Below are positions 48,665 through 58,848 of a stretch of DNA of 64,000 nt, in pieces. The stretch is taken from NCBI GenBank assembly GCA_026874595.1, contig CM049311.1:5183676-5247675 (forward strand), given 5' to 3'. The position numbers were made by a program, and so were the translations under genes. This DNA comes from Sipunculus nudus. Lineage: Eukaryota > Annelida > Sipuncula > Golfingiida > Sipunculidae. A model generated the notes under the pieces. That model was not told where the DNA came from. It did not search any database and saw only the letters and a program-made list of their open reading frames with translations. Numbering within the stretch: the first letter of the stretch is position 1; every line of letters starts with the position of its first letter.

Positions 48665-49552
48665 TCAGTGATGGAACAGTCTATGAATATGCTCAAAGGT
48701 CCGGTATTAAGGAATTGCATTCCATTCGGCGGGCACAAGTATTACGTGCACCGCCCGCCAACACAACCGTTTGGCCAGGAGAGTTCCTTGAAATGGACAT
48801 CCCCCCAACATCCAAGACATTTCATGGCTGTGAGCCGTGGCCATCTCCAGAGGTTGTCAAAAGTGTGGGTCACAAACTTCGCATTCCAATCCTAACTGGG
48901 GCACCAATACTTGTGAGAAAAAATGATCATGTGTGCTAAGTGGGGGCTTTGTCTGTGGACCTTGCCAGCGATACAGATGAAAGACCTTATGAGGCCCCTG
49001 ACACTCTAAAGGCACCACACAAGCACCAGACCTCTTGCTCCAGTGACTTGTTTTCACAACATATTCAGGTTGACCCCCACAACATCATCTTGCCCGAAGC
49101 CATCAGGTCGGCTTTCATTGACAAACATAGAGACTTGATTCTGTTTTTGATCCAAACATAAGGTGTTCCAATGGCGCATCCGGTCCATTTGAGGCTGTCG
49201 TGAATATGGGGCCTGTGGAGCCACCTCAGAGGAAGGGACGGGTCCCACAGTAATCATGCGATAGACTGCTAGAACTCCAGGACCAGTTTGATGCATTGGA
49301 AGTGGCGGGAGCTTTTGCAGTCCCCCAGGCAATTGGTATATTTGTTGAATATGTTAACCCCTCATTCCTAGTCAAGAAACCTAGTGGGAGCTCACGGCTA
49401 GTCACCGCATTCGCAGATGTTGGTAGATACTGCAAGCCACAACCATCGCTTCTTCCTGATATGGATAGTACACTTCGTAATATAGGACGGTGGAAATACA
49501 TAATTCTGACTGACTTGAAAAGTGCATTTTATCAAATACCACTTGCAAAACA
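48665..49552 (+). pseudogene. Ty3/gypsy-type retrotransposon pol fragment (decayed)
   Basis: Reverse-transcriptase N-terminal motifs are clear at 49340-49552: [20 protein letters not shown] and [20 protein letters not shown], containing the L-V-T-A-F and T-D-L-x-x-A-F-Y-Q-I-P-L signatures of gypsy-like RT. Upstream, 48715-49160 encodes the spacer between protease and RT, interrupted by a stop near 48937 and a frameshift between 49160 and 49290. The catalytic YxDD part of RT, RNase H and integrase are absent. It is a non-functional relic in LSD1 intron 2. Confidence 0.85.
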
Positions 49553-49670
49553 GTCAAAACAAATACAAACCTTAAACCCCAACCCTTGGTGCATGCTAGA
49601 GTCCTTTTGGCCAATCATCAATGTAGAGGGATTTCCATACTTTACGGTTAGCCGTAAACACACCACCCAA
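49553..49670 (+). repeat. 118-bp direct repeat, copy 2
   Basis: Second copy of the repeat at 48533. It begins exactly where the RT reading frame loses similarity (after PLAKQS), so the junction truncates the pol fragment. Confidence 0.95.
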
Positions 49671-49695
49671 TCTATGCCATACTGGCATTAGTTAT

Positions 49696-49735
49696 TATGT
49701 CTCCCCTCGATTGGGGGGGGGGGGGGGGAGGCATA
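49696..49735. repeat. Hairpin with G-homopolymer
   Basis: TATGTCTCCCC pairs with GGGGAGGCATA (one mismatch) around a run of about 16 G. It is probably the start of another hairpin-type element. Confidence 0.7.
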
Positions 49736-51023
49736 AAGGGTGCCTTTTGCCAAGTTGTTTGGTTGGTTGTGAACAGGTGCTGGGTTGCACTAAAATGCTA
49801 CTTGGTCTAAAACAAAATGCCATCTATTTGATGACAAAATCAGTGTCAACATTGGTCGCATTTCTCAAAATTATGTGGATAATTTTAATGAAAAAATTGC
49901 TTCACAGATTTGAAAACCCAAAATCAGATGTTTTATCAGAAGTTCTGCATTAAGCTTGTTGTGGTTTTATGCATTTTTTACGGCAAAATTACCCTGAAGT
50001 GACTCTGATTCTACCCATTTGCACTCAATACCCAATTACACTTTTGCTTGTCCCGGAGCCACTTCTACAGATGTGCAGGCCCCGGAGCATTGAATTTGTA
50101 TGAGGGCCTTATATACCATCTTCTGTCTGTGCAGAACCAACAAAGGTTCTTGGTTCAGCTTGGTCAGACCTTTGGTTCAACCCGGGCGGCCAAACGCGTT
50201 TGGTTGTAATTTCATCTTCAAGGTCAAATCAGCTGGAAAAGGAAACGCAACAACTCTTGAATCACTCAACATTTTTTTTCAAATTCAAAATTTAAATGGT
50301 TTCTATCAATATCGCAGAATTTTATATGTAAAATGTATCTTGCATGAGATCAGAAACTGGTGACCTTGATCTTCATCTTTAAGGTCAAATAAGCTGGAAA
50401 AGAAAACAATTGGGAGGGAAACATCCTGTAGATTTAGCCTCCAAAAACAACCCATTTCTATTTACAATCCATGTAAAATAAATAAAGTTTAGTTACTGTA
50501 GTTATTAAAATGTTGGACTTTGGAACAGATGTTCCTCAGTTCAAACACTGCTCCAGCCTGAGGAGCAAAATATGTTATCTCTATAAAGCCTTGTAGATTC
50601 ATTCATGTGTCTTTATAACAGGACCCGCGCGCCTTATATAATACTTTGCCAAAAAGGAAAGTCCAGTCAGAAAGGCCAAAGGAAATTTTTAATAACATTC
50701 TTGGTGACTGAATATTGAATGTTTGCCCAGTGTCAAAGTAATTCAGGGTAAAAATTACCAAAAAAAATGTGCATTGTCAATCTTGTTTTTGTCGGTCTTC
50801 CAACAAGCCAGCAATGGACCACAGTATGCGTGTCTATAAATACACTGCATATGGAACACATGGGCATGACAATTGCACTGTAAAATGTTTGTCAGTGTAT
50901 GCTGATTGGTAACAAATATGCGCACCACGTGATAATTTCTTTATCAGCAGTGGCATGTTTATTCATAAAATTTGTGACCTTTGAATGCTAATCGACCAAG
51001 AATATGCACAACACATGATAATT
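49736..51023 (+). other. LSD1 intron 2, no gene
   Basis: No exon. The phrase CATCTTCAAGGTCAAATCAGCTGGAAAAGRAAAC is present twice (about 50212 and 50372), suggesting a small internal duplication. CAGTTCAAACACTGCTCC at 50540 is weakly B-box-like. Confidence 0.45.
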
Positions 51024-51600
51024 AGGGCCTTGCTTCAATTGAAGCGGGTGCCCTTTAGTAATCCCCCTGTCTGTATGTCTGTCCATCCACAAATTAATTT
51101 CCGGATGATAACTCCAGTTTCAGTTCACATATGGATTTCAAACTTAATATATAAATGGCCCACCACAAAACCAAGGGGGTCATGAGGTCAAAGGTTAAGG
51201 TGTCAGGACTCACATTTATAAAAACTTTGTGGATGTATTTACAACCAAACTTTCAGTGTCAGTCTTTCAATCTTACACAGACATGACACCTACCAACAGG
51301 GAAACATTTCTATCAGTCTTGGGGTCATAAATTCAGAGGTCAAGAACATAGGAGCCATCTCTCCAGAAATTAATTTCCAGAAGATAACTCCAGTTGAGAT
51401 TCACATATGGAATTCAAGCTTAATATATTAATGGCCCACGTGTAAAGCAAGAATCCCACTGATTTTGGGGTCACAAGGTTGTATGGTCAATGTGTCAGGA
51501 CTCACCTTTTTAAAACTTGATGGATGCATTTTCAGCCAGTCGTTCCATCTTACACATAAATGACACGTGTCAACAGAGGAACATTTCTATCAATCTTGAG
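51024..51600 (+). mobile_element. Hairpin-initiated element with two ~275-bp tandem units
   Basis: The hairpin AGGGC...GCTTCAATTGAAGC...GCCCT (51024-51054) contains a perfect 14-bp palindrome. A CTGTCTGTATGTCTGTCC tract follows, then two diverged units beginning TTAATTTCC(G/A)GAWGATAA (about 51095 and 51370), each with TTCACATATGGA, AATGGCCCAC and GTGTCAGGACTCAC. No protein. Confidence 0.75.
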
Positions 51601-53470
51601 GTCACATTCAAGGGGGATGACCATTGGACTGGACATGTTGACATTTGTGTTGTTTCCATGGTCACCACATCCTTAGTCTCTAACACAAACATCAGGTGGC
51701 TCTACTGGGGAATTCTGCATTCACTACTTTTGTTAACAATTGTATTATTGTGTAGCAACAAAATATGGCACTTTGTGAAAAGAAAGCTCCTTATAATCCT
51801 TAAATGTACACAGCCCCTGACGATCAATGTTCTGTGCCAAACTGTCAACATTTGGAAACTTTTTGACTTTTGAACAGGTCTTATTCTTTGACTATAAAAG
51901 CACAAATTTTGCTAAAATAAAATAGGTTTGACAAAAATTATGCATAAAAATGTTATGAGGGGGAGTAGGCCCTGAATTATTACATGTTTTGGTTCTTGGA
52001 TTTTTCCTAGCCTATTTCATATAAATACTGAAATCCAGAAAACAGAAATCACTTTATCATTTGGTTACTGGTACCTTCATTCTAAATTTCTCATTGAATG
52101 ACCAGTGCCACCAACAGACTATGGACTTGTCCTTAAAATTATAACTATATATTAATAAATTATGTTACCCAACCAAAGTGAACATTCAGTTTTTACAGGC
52201 CTGATTTTGTCACAAGTGAGATCAATATCTTAAATATCCCACCCAGCTATTTAACAGTTCTTCTCATTTATCAGTGTTGCTTGTCATTTCATGTATTGTA
52301 GTTTTACATACAGGTGAGTATCCCCATAATTTGTATGTTTATTACTAACAAACATATATAAGGTAAAACACATGAATGGATTAAGTGTGCAAACCCAACT
52401 TAAGCCAAAATTTGAAAGTGTATTTATAATCAGTCTGAATTCCAAATCTCCAATATCTGTCATGTGTTCTCTGTCAGGTGGAATCACATTGTTGGACTGG
52501 ATTCAGTTTCTCTGTCTGCCAGTAAAACCTCAAAATTAGGTTGTATTTAAAGTCTGTACAATATATTTCGGGACAATGATTTGAAAGGAGTAAAACCATA
52601 TATCCACAAAGAAAATTAAAAAGCTTAATTGTATATCTAGCTTTTTCTAAGAAAATATGTGTGCAGTTGTGCAGATCTTGAAATAGTCCATGTCATTTGT
52701 TTAGAATTGCAGAGTAAATGATAACATTGTTACTTCTGAATGGAATAAAGCTATTTCCATTGAAAATCAAATTGCATGATTGTTTGCATGTAATATTTTA
52801 AATGAAAATAATCATTAAAAAAAAAACAAATCACGAAGAGTTTTTGGATGAAGCATGCCTTTAGACTCACAAATATAGTATAAGTTGGTACAGGTACAAA
52901 TATCCAGGAGCAGATTTGTGACTTGCTGTACTCTAATGGTACTGATAGTACGGGATAAGTGGTAATATGCACAAGGAAATGAACTGTACAAATTATTATT
53001 CCCTAACTATTTTCTTTAAACTTAAAAGAGCACAGACATTATATAAAATATCAGAAACACTTTTGAGACAAACCTTTCTCAATAATGTTTTGTCTTGTAA
53101 AAGAGTACTTTTCCTTCTGTCTTTCATTGAGCTTTGTACAAAGTTGTGTCATCAAACTCCTTCATTCAGGTATAAGTTCTTCATGATATCATAGATGGAA
53201 AAAAACAATAATGTAAATGTGCAACAATATAAATGTCTTTTAAATTTTCATACCATGTTCCAATGTACGGTTTTAAGATTGGAATGAATTTGTTGGCATG
53301 AATCATCCAAAGTTATGAAATTAAGCTAGACTTGCTACCATGTTCACTAACATATGAAGGTCATGAACACAGGTTATTGAAAAAGTGTCTTGTGTTCAGC
53401 TTCAGTCATAAAGATGCAGTAATTAAGATTACAGATTACAGTATTGTATGTTTCACTTTGTATGTTTAAG
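51601..53470 (+). other. End of LSD1 intron 2
   Basis: AT-rich with no recognisable exon or repeat. The acceptor before exon 3 is TGTTTAAG. Confidence 0.5.
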
Positions 53471-53604
53471 GACTGGAGGGGGCAGCTTTTCAGAGTCGTC
53501 TGCCATATGATAAATTGACATCACAGGAAGCAGCTTGTTTTCCTGATATTGCACAAGGCACACCACAGACGCAGAAAGTGTTTCTCTATATTAGAAACAG
53601 ACTT
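53471..53604 (+). CDS. KDM1A: LSD1 exon 3 (start of SWIRM domain)
   Basis: Encodes [27 protein letters not shown], and [12 protein letters not shown]. This is the first helices of the SWIRM domain (an H3/nucleosome-interacting helical module), nearly identical in pattern to vertebrate LSD1. The donor is CTT|GTAAGT, phase 0. Confidence 0.97.
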
Positions 53605-54275
53605 GTAAGTACAAAGCAGACACATACAGAGTCATAAAAAATGATCCAATATCCTTTTTGGATATTTTTCCCATTCCTAATGGCAAATATCAGTAATTTC
53701 CTTTTAACTGTACACACCTAGAAATGTGGCCATAACTTGCATTTATTCAACAAAACTCCTAAACTATCATGATTCTGGGCTTAAATAAAACTTCTAAGCA
53801 GGATTGAATTCAAACAGGCCAGACTCAGGCCTTGTCAATATGATAACCCTCATACTGCACTGGACAGAGACTGGTTGTGCTCACCATCTGGTAATGACAT
53901 CTAGTGGCAAGTTCAGGTACTAAAAGATACCTTTGTTACAGTTTGAAAACTAGTCAATTGTAAAGCATGTGAATCATAAGTGTGTTTTCTGCTTTATATT
54001 TACTTATTTGCTGCAGTGGTATTTGTGATCCCAGTAAAATGAAAGTGTTTATAAACTTAGATATGCCATCATTTTACCCGTCTAGATAAGTGAATTTGTT
54101 AAACTAATCCTGGGCTATTAACAAATATCATTGGTTTCCTAATATTTGAATAGTACAGTTTAGAGTAGCTGTATCCTTGTAATAGTTTGATAGTTTGGCA
54201 CTCTATCCAGAGATCAGGTATACACATTTCTGCTCATGTCATACAGCTGTAGATTTATATATTTGTATATTGTAG
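53605..54275 (+). other. LSD1 intron 3
   Basis: 671 bp, no feature seen. Acceptor TATTGTAG. Confidence 0.8.
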
Positions 54276-54354
54276 CTCCAGTTGTTTTTGGAGAATCCAC
54301 TTCAGGAGGTGACTTTGGAGAGCTCCCTGCCTCTGGTTGAAGCACCGTATAACA
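54276..54354 (+). CDS. KDM1A: LSD1 exon 4 (SWIRM)
   Basis: Encodes LQLFLENPLQEVTLESSLPL then VEAPYN. It matches the SWIRM block LQLWLDNP...LEAPYN. Ends in phase 1 at ACA|GTGAGT. Confidence 0.97.
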
Positions 54355-55028
54355 GTGAGTATTTGAAAATATGTAAATATTTGTTATTAGTATATACAAA
54401 TGTATCATTTTGTATAGCTTCTGAGCCCATACTCCATCCTAAGGTTATTTTCACACCAGCAGACCTCTTCCATTTGGAAATTGTAAGGACAATTTGGACT
54501 AATTGTCTCACTGACCTCAAAATCAGAATGGTATCAGTCTGAGGAGAAATGTTCTGTTTTCACTGCACACTTTGCTTGATGGCCAAAGTTATTTATTTTT
54601 TAAGTCTTGTCACTATAACATTCATTTGCATGTAATTTGCCTTGTTAAAGTTCTGATCCATCATATATTAATGGATTATATCTCCTTGCCTTTCTATATT
54701 TTTACATACAGCACACATGTATTTAGAGGTCCCAGTGCTTAATCATGTGATTTTGATGTGGCGCAGAGTACCTCGGAGGCATGAAATGTGTGCCATTTAA
54801 ATCAAATATGTGTAATATGATTGATAAAGGGTACTAATTACCGTACACACCTGACAAAGAAAAGGTACCAACCAGGATGGTACAGTAAGCTAAATTGTCC
54901 GCACACACAACTCAGACACCCCCTCCATTCCATACCAGTGACACTTTTTTGGGTTATCCAATATCCATTAAATCTCACCATTATGTTCATGTTCAAGTTA
55001 TGAAATTTTATAATTGTGTTGTTTTTAG
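54355..55028 (+). other. LSD1 intron 4
   Basis: 674 bp, nothing recognised. Acceptor TTGTTTTTAG. Confidence 0.8.
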
Positions 55029-55121
55029 GTGATGGTCCATTGGTCATGAGAGTGCATGCTTTCCTGGAGCGACATGGGCTTATCAACTTTGGAGTCTTCA
55101 AAAGACTCAAGCCACTGCCAA
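55029..55121 (+). CDS. KDM1A: LSD1 exon 5 (end of SWIRM)
   Basis: Encodes [20 protein letters not shown] then [14 protein letters not shown]-x-[FY][10 protein letters not shown] is the SWIRM C-terminal helix signature. Phase 1 at both ends. Confidence 0.97.
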
Positions 55122-55862
55122 GTATGTAGCACATATCTACTCACATGCTGTTTTATCCTTTTGCATATACTTAATCAAGAGTACTAGAATTTTATAAGAA
55201 AAACATGAGAGAAAGGACTTGCAAAGTAACTTAGTTTTATTTATGACAGTGTATTTGTGAAAAGTTTTTGATTAACAGGATTTTATAGTGAGGGGTAACA
55301 TAAACAGAATGTAAAGTAAGTTACTTGGAAAATGAGAATAAAAATGTATTTGTGAATCTGTTTAATATGTCAGTGTAGAGAGAGTAGTATAGAAATAAAA
55401 ATGTGATTTCCTTGGTCAGGGCTTTAAAAATGGAGTGTTTCTTTCAATAAAAGACTCTCAGGATAGTCTCATACTTACCTTGTCTGATCGGACTGTCTGC
55501 AGCTTGCGGTGAGTATCAGACAAAAATGTTTGGTAATTGATTGCTGATTTTTGTGCAGTCTAAAACCAATAGTTTTACACTAAATATGTGAAACAAGTGT
55601 ACTGAAAAATAAAGGTAAACAGGTTGTGATTTACTCTTTTGAACTTGTATGGTTTTAAATATGATCATATCATATGGAATTCTTTATAAAAAGGGGACTG
55701 GTTGTATTATTTCACCTCAACTTTTGTAGATAATAAAAAATAATCTCAATGTAAATTTGATACAGTTGAGGGAAAAAGGATTCTGTTAAATTTACAAATT
55801 AAAATAATTTATGATTGAACCTGCTCTATGTAGGTAATATACCCCTGTTTCTTTTTTTCCAG
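55122..55862 (+). other. LSD1 intron 5
   Basis: 741 bp, no recognised feature. The acceptor has a long pyrimidine tract (TTTCTTTTTTTCCAG). Confidence 0.8.
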
Positions 55863-55969
55863 CCAAGAAACAGGGCTGTGTGATCATCATTGGTGCTGGT
55901 ATATCAGGACTAGCTGCTGCCAGACAGCTGCAGTGTGCTGGCATGGAGGTGATTGTGCTGGAAGCCAGG
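55863..55969 (+). CDS. KDM1A: LSD1 exon 6 (FAD-binding motif)
   Basis: Encodes [20 protein letters not shown] then [21 protein letters not shown] is the dinucleotide-binding GxGxxG loop, and the acidic residue ending the second strand (VLEAR) contacts the FAD ribose in this fold. Confidence 0.97.
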
Positions 55970-57300
55970 GTAAGTACCTGCAACAGAGGCAAATTAGGGG
56001 CAAGGCAGCTTTTGTTAGTTAAGTAATTCAGGGGTAAAATGTTGCCTCGTTTCAATTGTTTTGGACATCACTGGAGTGGGTCCTTAGTTTGACCTTGGTA
56101 CAGAGTGTCAAGTGCAAAATTATAACATATCACCTTGACCTTTGATGTTCACCCATTAAATAATAACCTGATGTGCTATCTTTTACTTTACTCTTGAAAG
56201 TATATTGTTGCACTTGCTGCTTATGCAAACTAAATGACAGACCTAACCCTCTTGACTACAACATTTTCAGTGGCATGTGTGGACTTTGTCAGATTGGCAG
56301 TAGTGGCTGTTTTGAATACCACAGTGAAAGCTCCTCAGAGGATATATTTTGAACAATTTTATGGTATCATGCTGCTACAAATAAACCAGGAAAACTAATA
56401 AATGTTTAGTGAGCTTTAGTGAAGAATGTGATAACTCATAAATGTCAACTGACGTATGGGAGTTTACATATTGGTGTTTTTACTTATGTTTTCTTAACCT
56501 GGACGCCCTAGCCATAAAATTACCAGCCTTATGCAGTGATTTATTTTGAATATTTCGTATAGGGTCTTCACATGATGACCTTCACAATTAGGCTTTATAG
56601 GCCTATAGTCTGTTTTATCCCCTCATCCACCTGTTTTTGCTATGAAAATTTTTATATGGTACATTTCAAGGGAAACAAATATAGTAGAAGATTAAAGGAT
56701 GTTATTTTCAACAAGGTAAATAATATCTGCCTTGCACTTTATTTAAGAAACGGAATTATTTGAAAATATGAGAAATCTGTCTACATTTTACAACATATCA
56801 GACCCACTTATGGTGGTCAAGGTGATTGGTCACATGCAAAAACAGCCTCAGTTGACAGCTGCTGATTGGAGGATGTCATGTAAACACTCTAAAAAATATA
56901 ACCAGCTAATACAAAGATTGCTACTCATGCAGGTACACATCATATCTGCCAGATCATTGTGAAGAGACAAATAAATTGTGAAACATAAACTAGGGATTTA
57001 TTGTAAAATTCTTAATTGCCATATAAGGTTGTCACTTCCATATTTAATTTTCTGGGAAATTATTGAAATATAAAATCTTTTAGGAAAATTATCTCCAAAG
57101 AAACAGGTGAACAGAAGGTGGTGATACTGACTATAATTTATATATCTACAGAGATGTCAGAGCAGGGCTAATGTAAATTCTTGGCTGGATAAAGTTAATT
57201 ACAACTTAATAAGTCTGATAACACAGTGTGTGTAACAGTGACAAAAGTGTCTAGTTGCATGGCTGCCAACTATGTAAGTATTCTGTGGTTCTGGTTGCAG
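55970..57300 (+). other. LSD1 intron 6
   Basis: 1331 bp, no element or exon recognised. Acceptor CTGGTTGCAG. Confidence 0.75.
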
Positions 57301-57382
57301 GACAGAGTTGGAGGTCGTATAGCTACCTTCAGGAAAAATAATTACGTGGCTGATCTGGGAGCAATGGTCGTTACTGGACTGG
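57301..57382 (+). CDS. KDM1A: LSD1 exon 7 (FAD-binding, amine oxidase domain)
   Basis: Encodes [20 protein letters not shown] then [10 protein letters not shown]-x-G-G-R is the second conserved FAD-contact motif of flavin amine oxidases. Ends in phase 1 at G|GTGAGT. Confidence 0.97.
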
Positions 57383-57871
57383 GTGAGTCTTGACAGTTTT
57401 CAATATCAGGGAAATGTTGTTTCCTGCTTCAGCTGTATTGCTCTTTATATAAAATGGGAGTAGTGGTGTTCTTAATAGTGCTGTGTTGGTATCAGGGAGG
57501 GCAAAGAGTGAAAGAGGAGGTGGGGGAGATTCCATTGGAAAATGATGTGTTGCACAGCTCCACAACAAAATTCTATGTGGGGTAAATTTCTCAGCTTCAT
57601 TATTTTTATTTGTTTAAAGTTAAATAAGGTTTAAATGTTTCAGATGGCTGTTTATTACTTACACCATGTTTTAGATAGCTGTTTATTAGTTATATTAAAT
57701 AATTCATGTAAAATGTAACTATGGCAAATGTTCATAGCAAACCTTTACCATTCTTACCTGTCCTGTGTCATAAGTTGAACACATAGAGTAGATATAGACT
57801 ACCATATATAAACATGAATTTTGTTTTGAGAATCATGTTTTAGATTTATATATTTATATTATATATTACAG
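57383..57871 (+). other. LSD1 intron 7
   Basis: 489 bp. A short repeat CAGATGGCTGTTTATTACTT / TAGATAGCTGTTTATTAGTT lies at about 57642 and 57674. Confidence 0.75.
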
Positions 57872-57966
57872 GAGGAAACCCAGTCACAATCCTCAGCCGG
57901 CAGGTCAACATGGAGCTACATAAAATCAAACAGAAATGTCCATTGTATGAAAGTAATGGATATACA
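57872..57966 (+). CDS. KDM1A: LSD1 exon 8
   Basis: Encodes [32 protein letters not shown]. It matches the [26 protein letters not shown] block of the LSD1 amine oxidase domain. Donor ACA|GTAAGT, phase 0. Confidence 0.97.
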
Positions 57967-58592
57967 GTAAGTACTGGTCACTGGTTCTGCCTGTCTATGA
58001 CAGTGTATTACTGCATGTAACACCTCCTCCTCCTCCATAACCCTCTCACCCCAACCTTCAAATCCAGTCTTAAAATTAAAAAAAATAATCATACCTATTC
58101 AGGCCTTTTCCTCCTAGCTTATCAAATGCTCATATATATGAAATACCAAAAGAAATAAGTATCTTTTCCATTTGCTAAAATTTTCTGAAATTCAGCTGAG
58201 CGACATGACCCGTGGGTCCTTTGTTTTACTTAAGTGACACATAGATGCCACTTAGTCATCTTATTACAACACACACCAGGTTTTATATTTAGGATCATTT
58301 GACTTAATAATCCTCAGTGTACAAATATTCTGTTGATCACACAGTAAAATCTGCATTGTCAACCAAATGAATCCTTCTAATCTGTATGAAGGTTTTGGGA
58401 AATGTAGTAATATTCCAGGCATAAATAACATTACAGATTTGTGGAACCATCCCCTTCCTTCTTACATTGCACAAATAAACTAGATTGTGCTGCCACCTTT
58501 CTCAGGAGCAGTAAACTAAATCTTGTTAGCTTCATGGCTGATAATGCTCAAACACCTAACCCTTTTGACTGGGAAATGTGATTATTTTTCAG
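57967..58592 (+). other. LSD1 intron 8, with a repeat terminus
   Basis: At about 58190-58228, TTCAGCTGAGCGACATGACC, CGTGGGTCCTTTG matches the complement of the terminus found at 3635 and 14510. It is an isolated end of that repeat family. The remainder is featureless. Confidence 0.7.
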
Positions 58593-58735
58593 GTTCCAAA
58601 AGACAAGGATGAGATGGTGGAGAAGGAGTTTAATCGTCTCCTGGAGGCCACGTCGTACATCTCACATCAACTGGACTTTAACTTCACAGGAGGGAAGCCT
58701 GTGTCCCTGGGTCACGCTCTGGAGATTGTTATCAA
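58593..58735 (+). CDS. KDM1A: LSD1 exon 9
   Basis: Encodes [46 protein letters not shown]. It matches the LSD1 segment leading into the tower domain. The donor is AA|GTCAGT, leaving two bases completed by the next exon. Confidence 0.97.
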
Positions 58736-58848
58736 GTCAGTATAAAGGATCCATCTTGTCAGTTGTGATGATGAAGCTGCCTCAGGGTAGAATGCTCTCT
58801 TGAAATATATACTTATTGTTGTAAGGAAAACCCATTTCTAAAGTTTTT

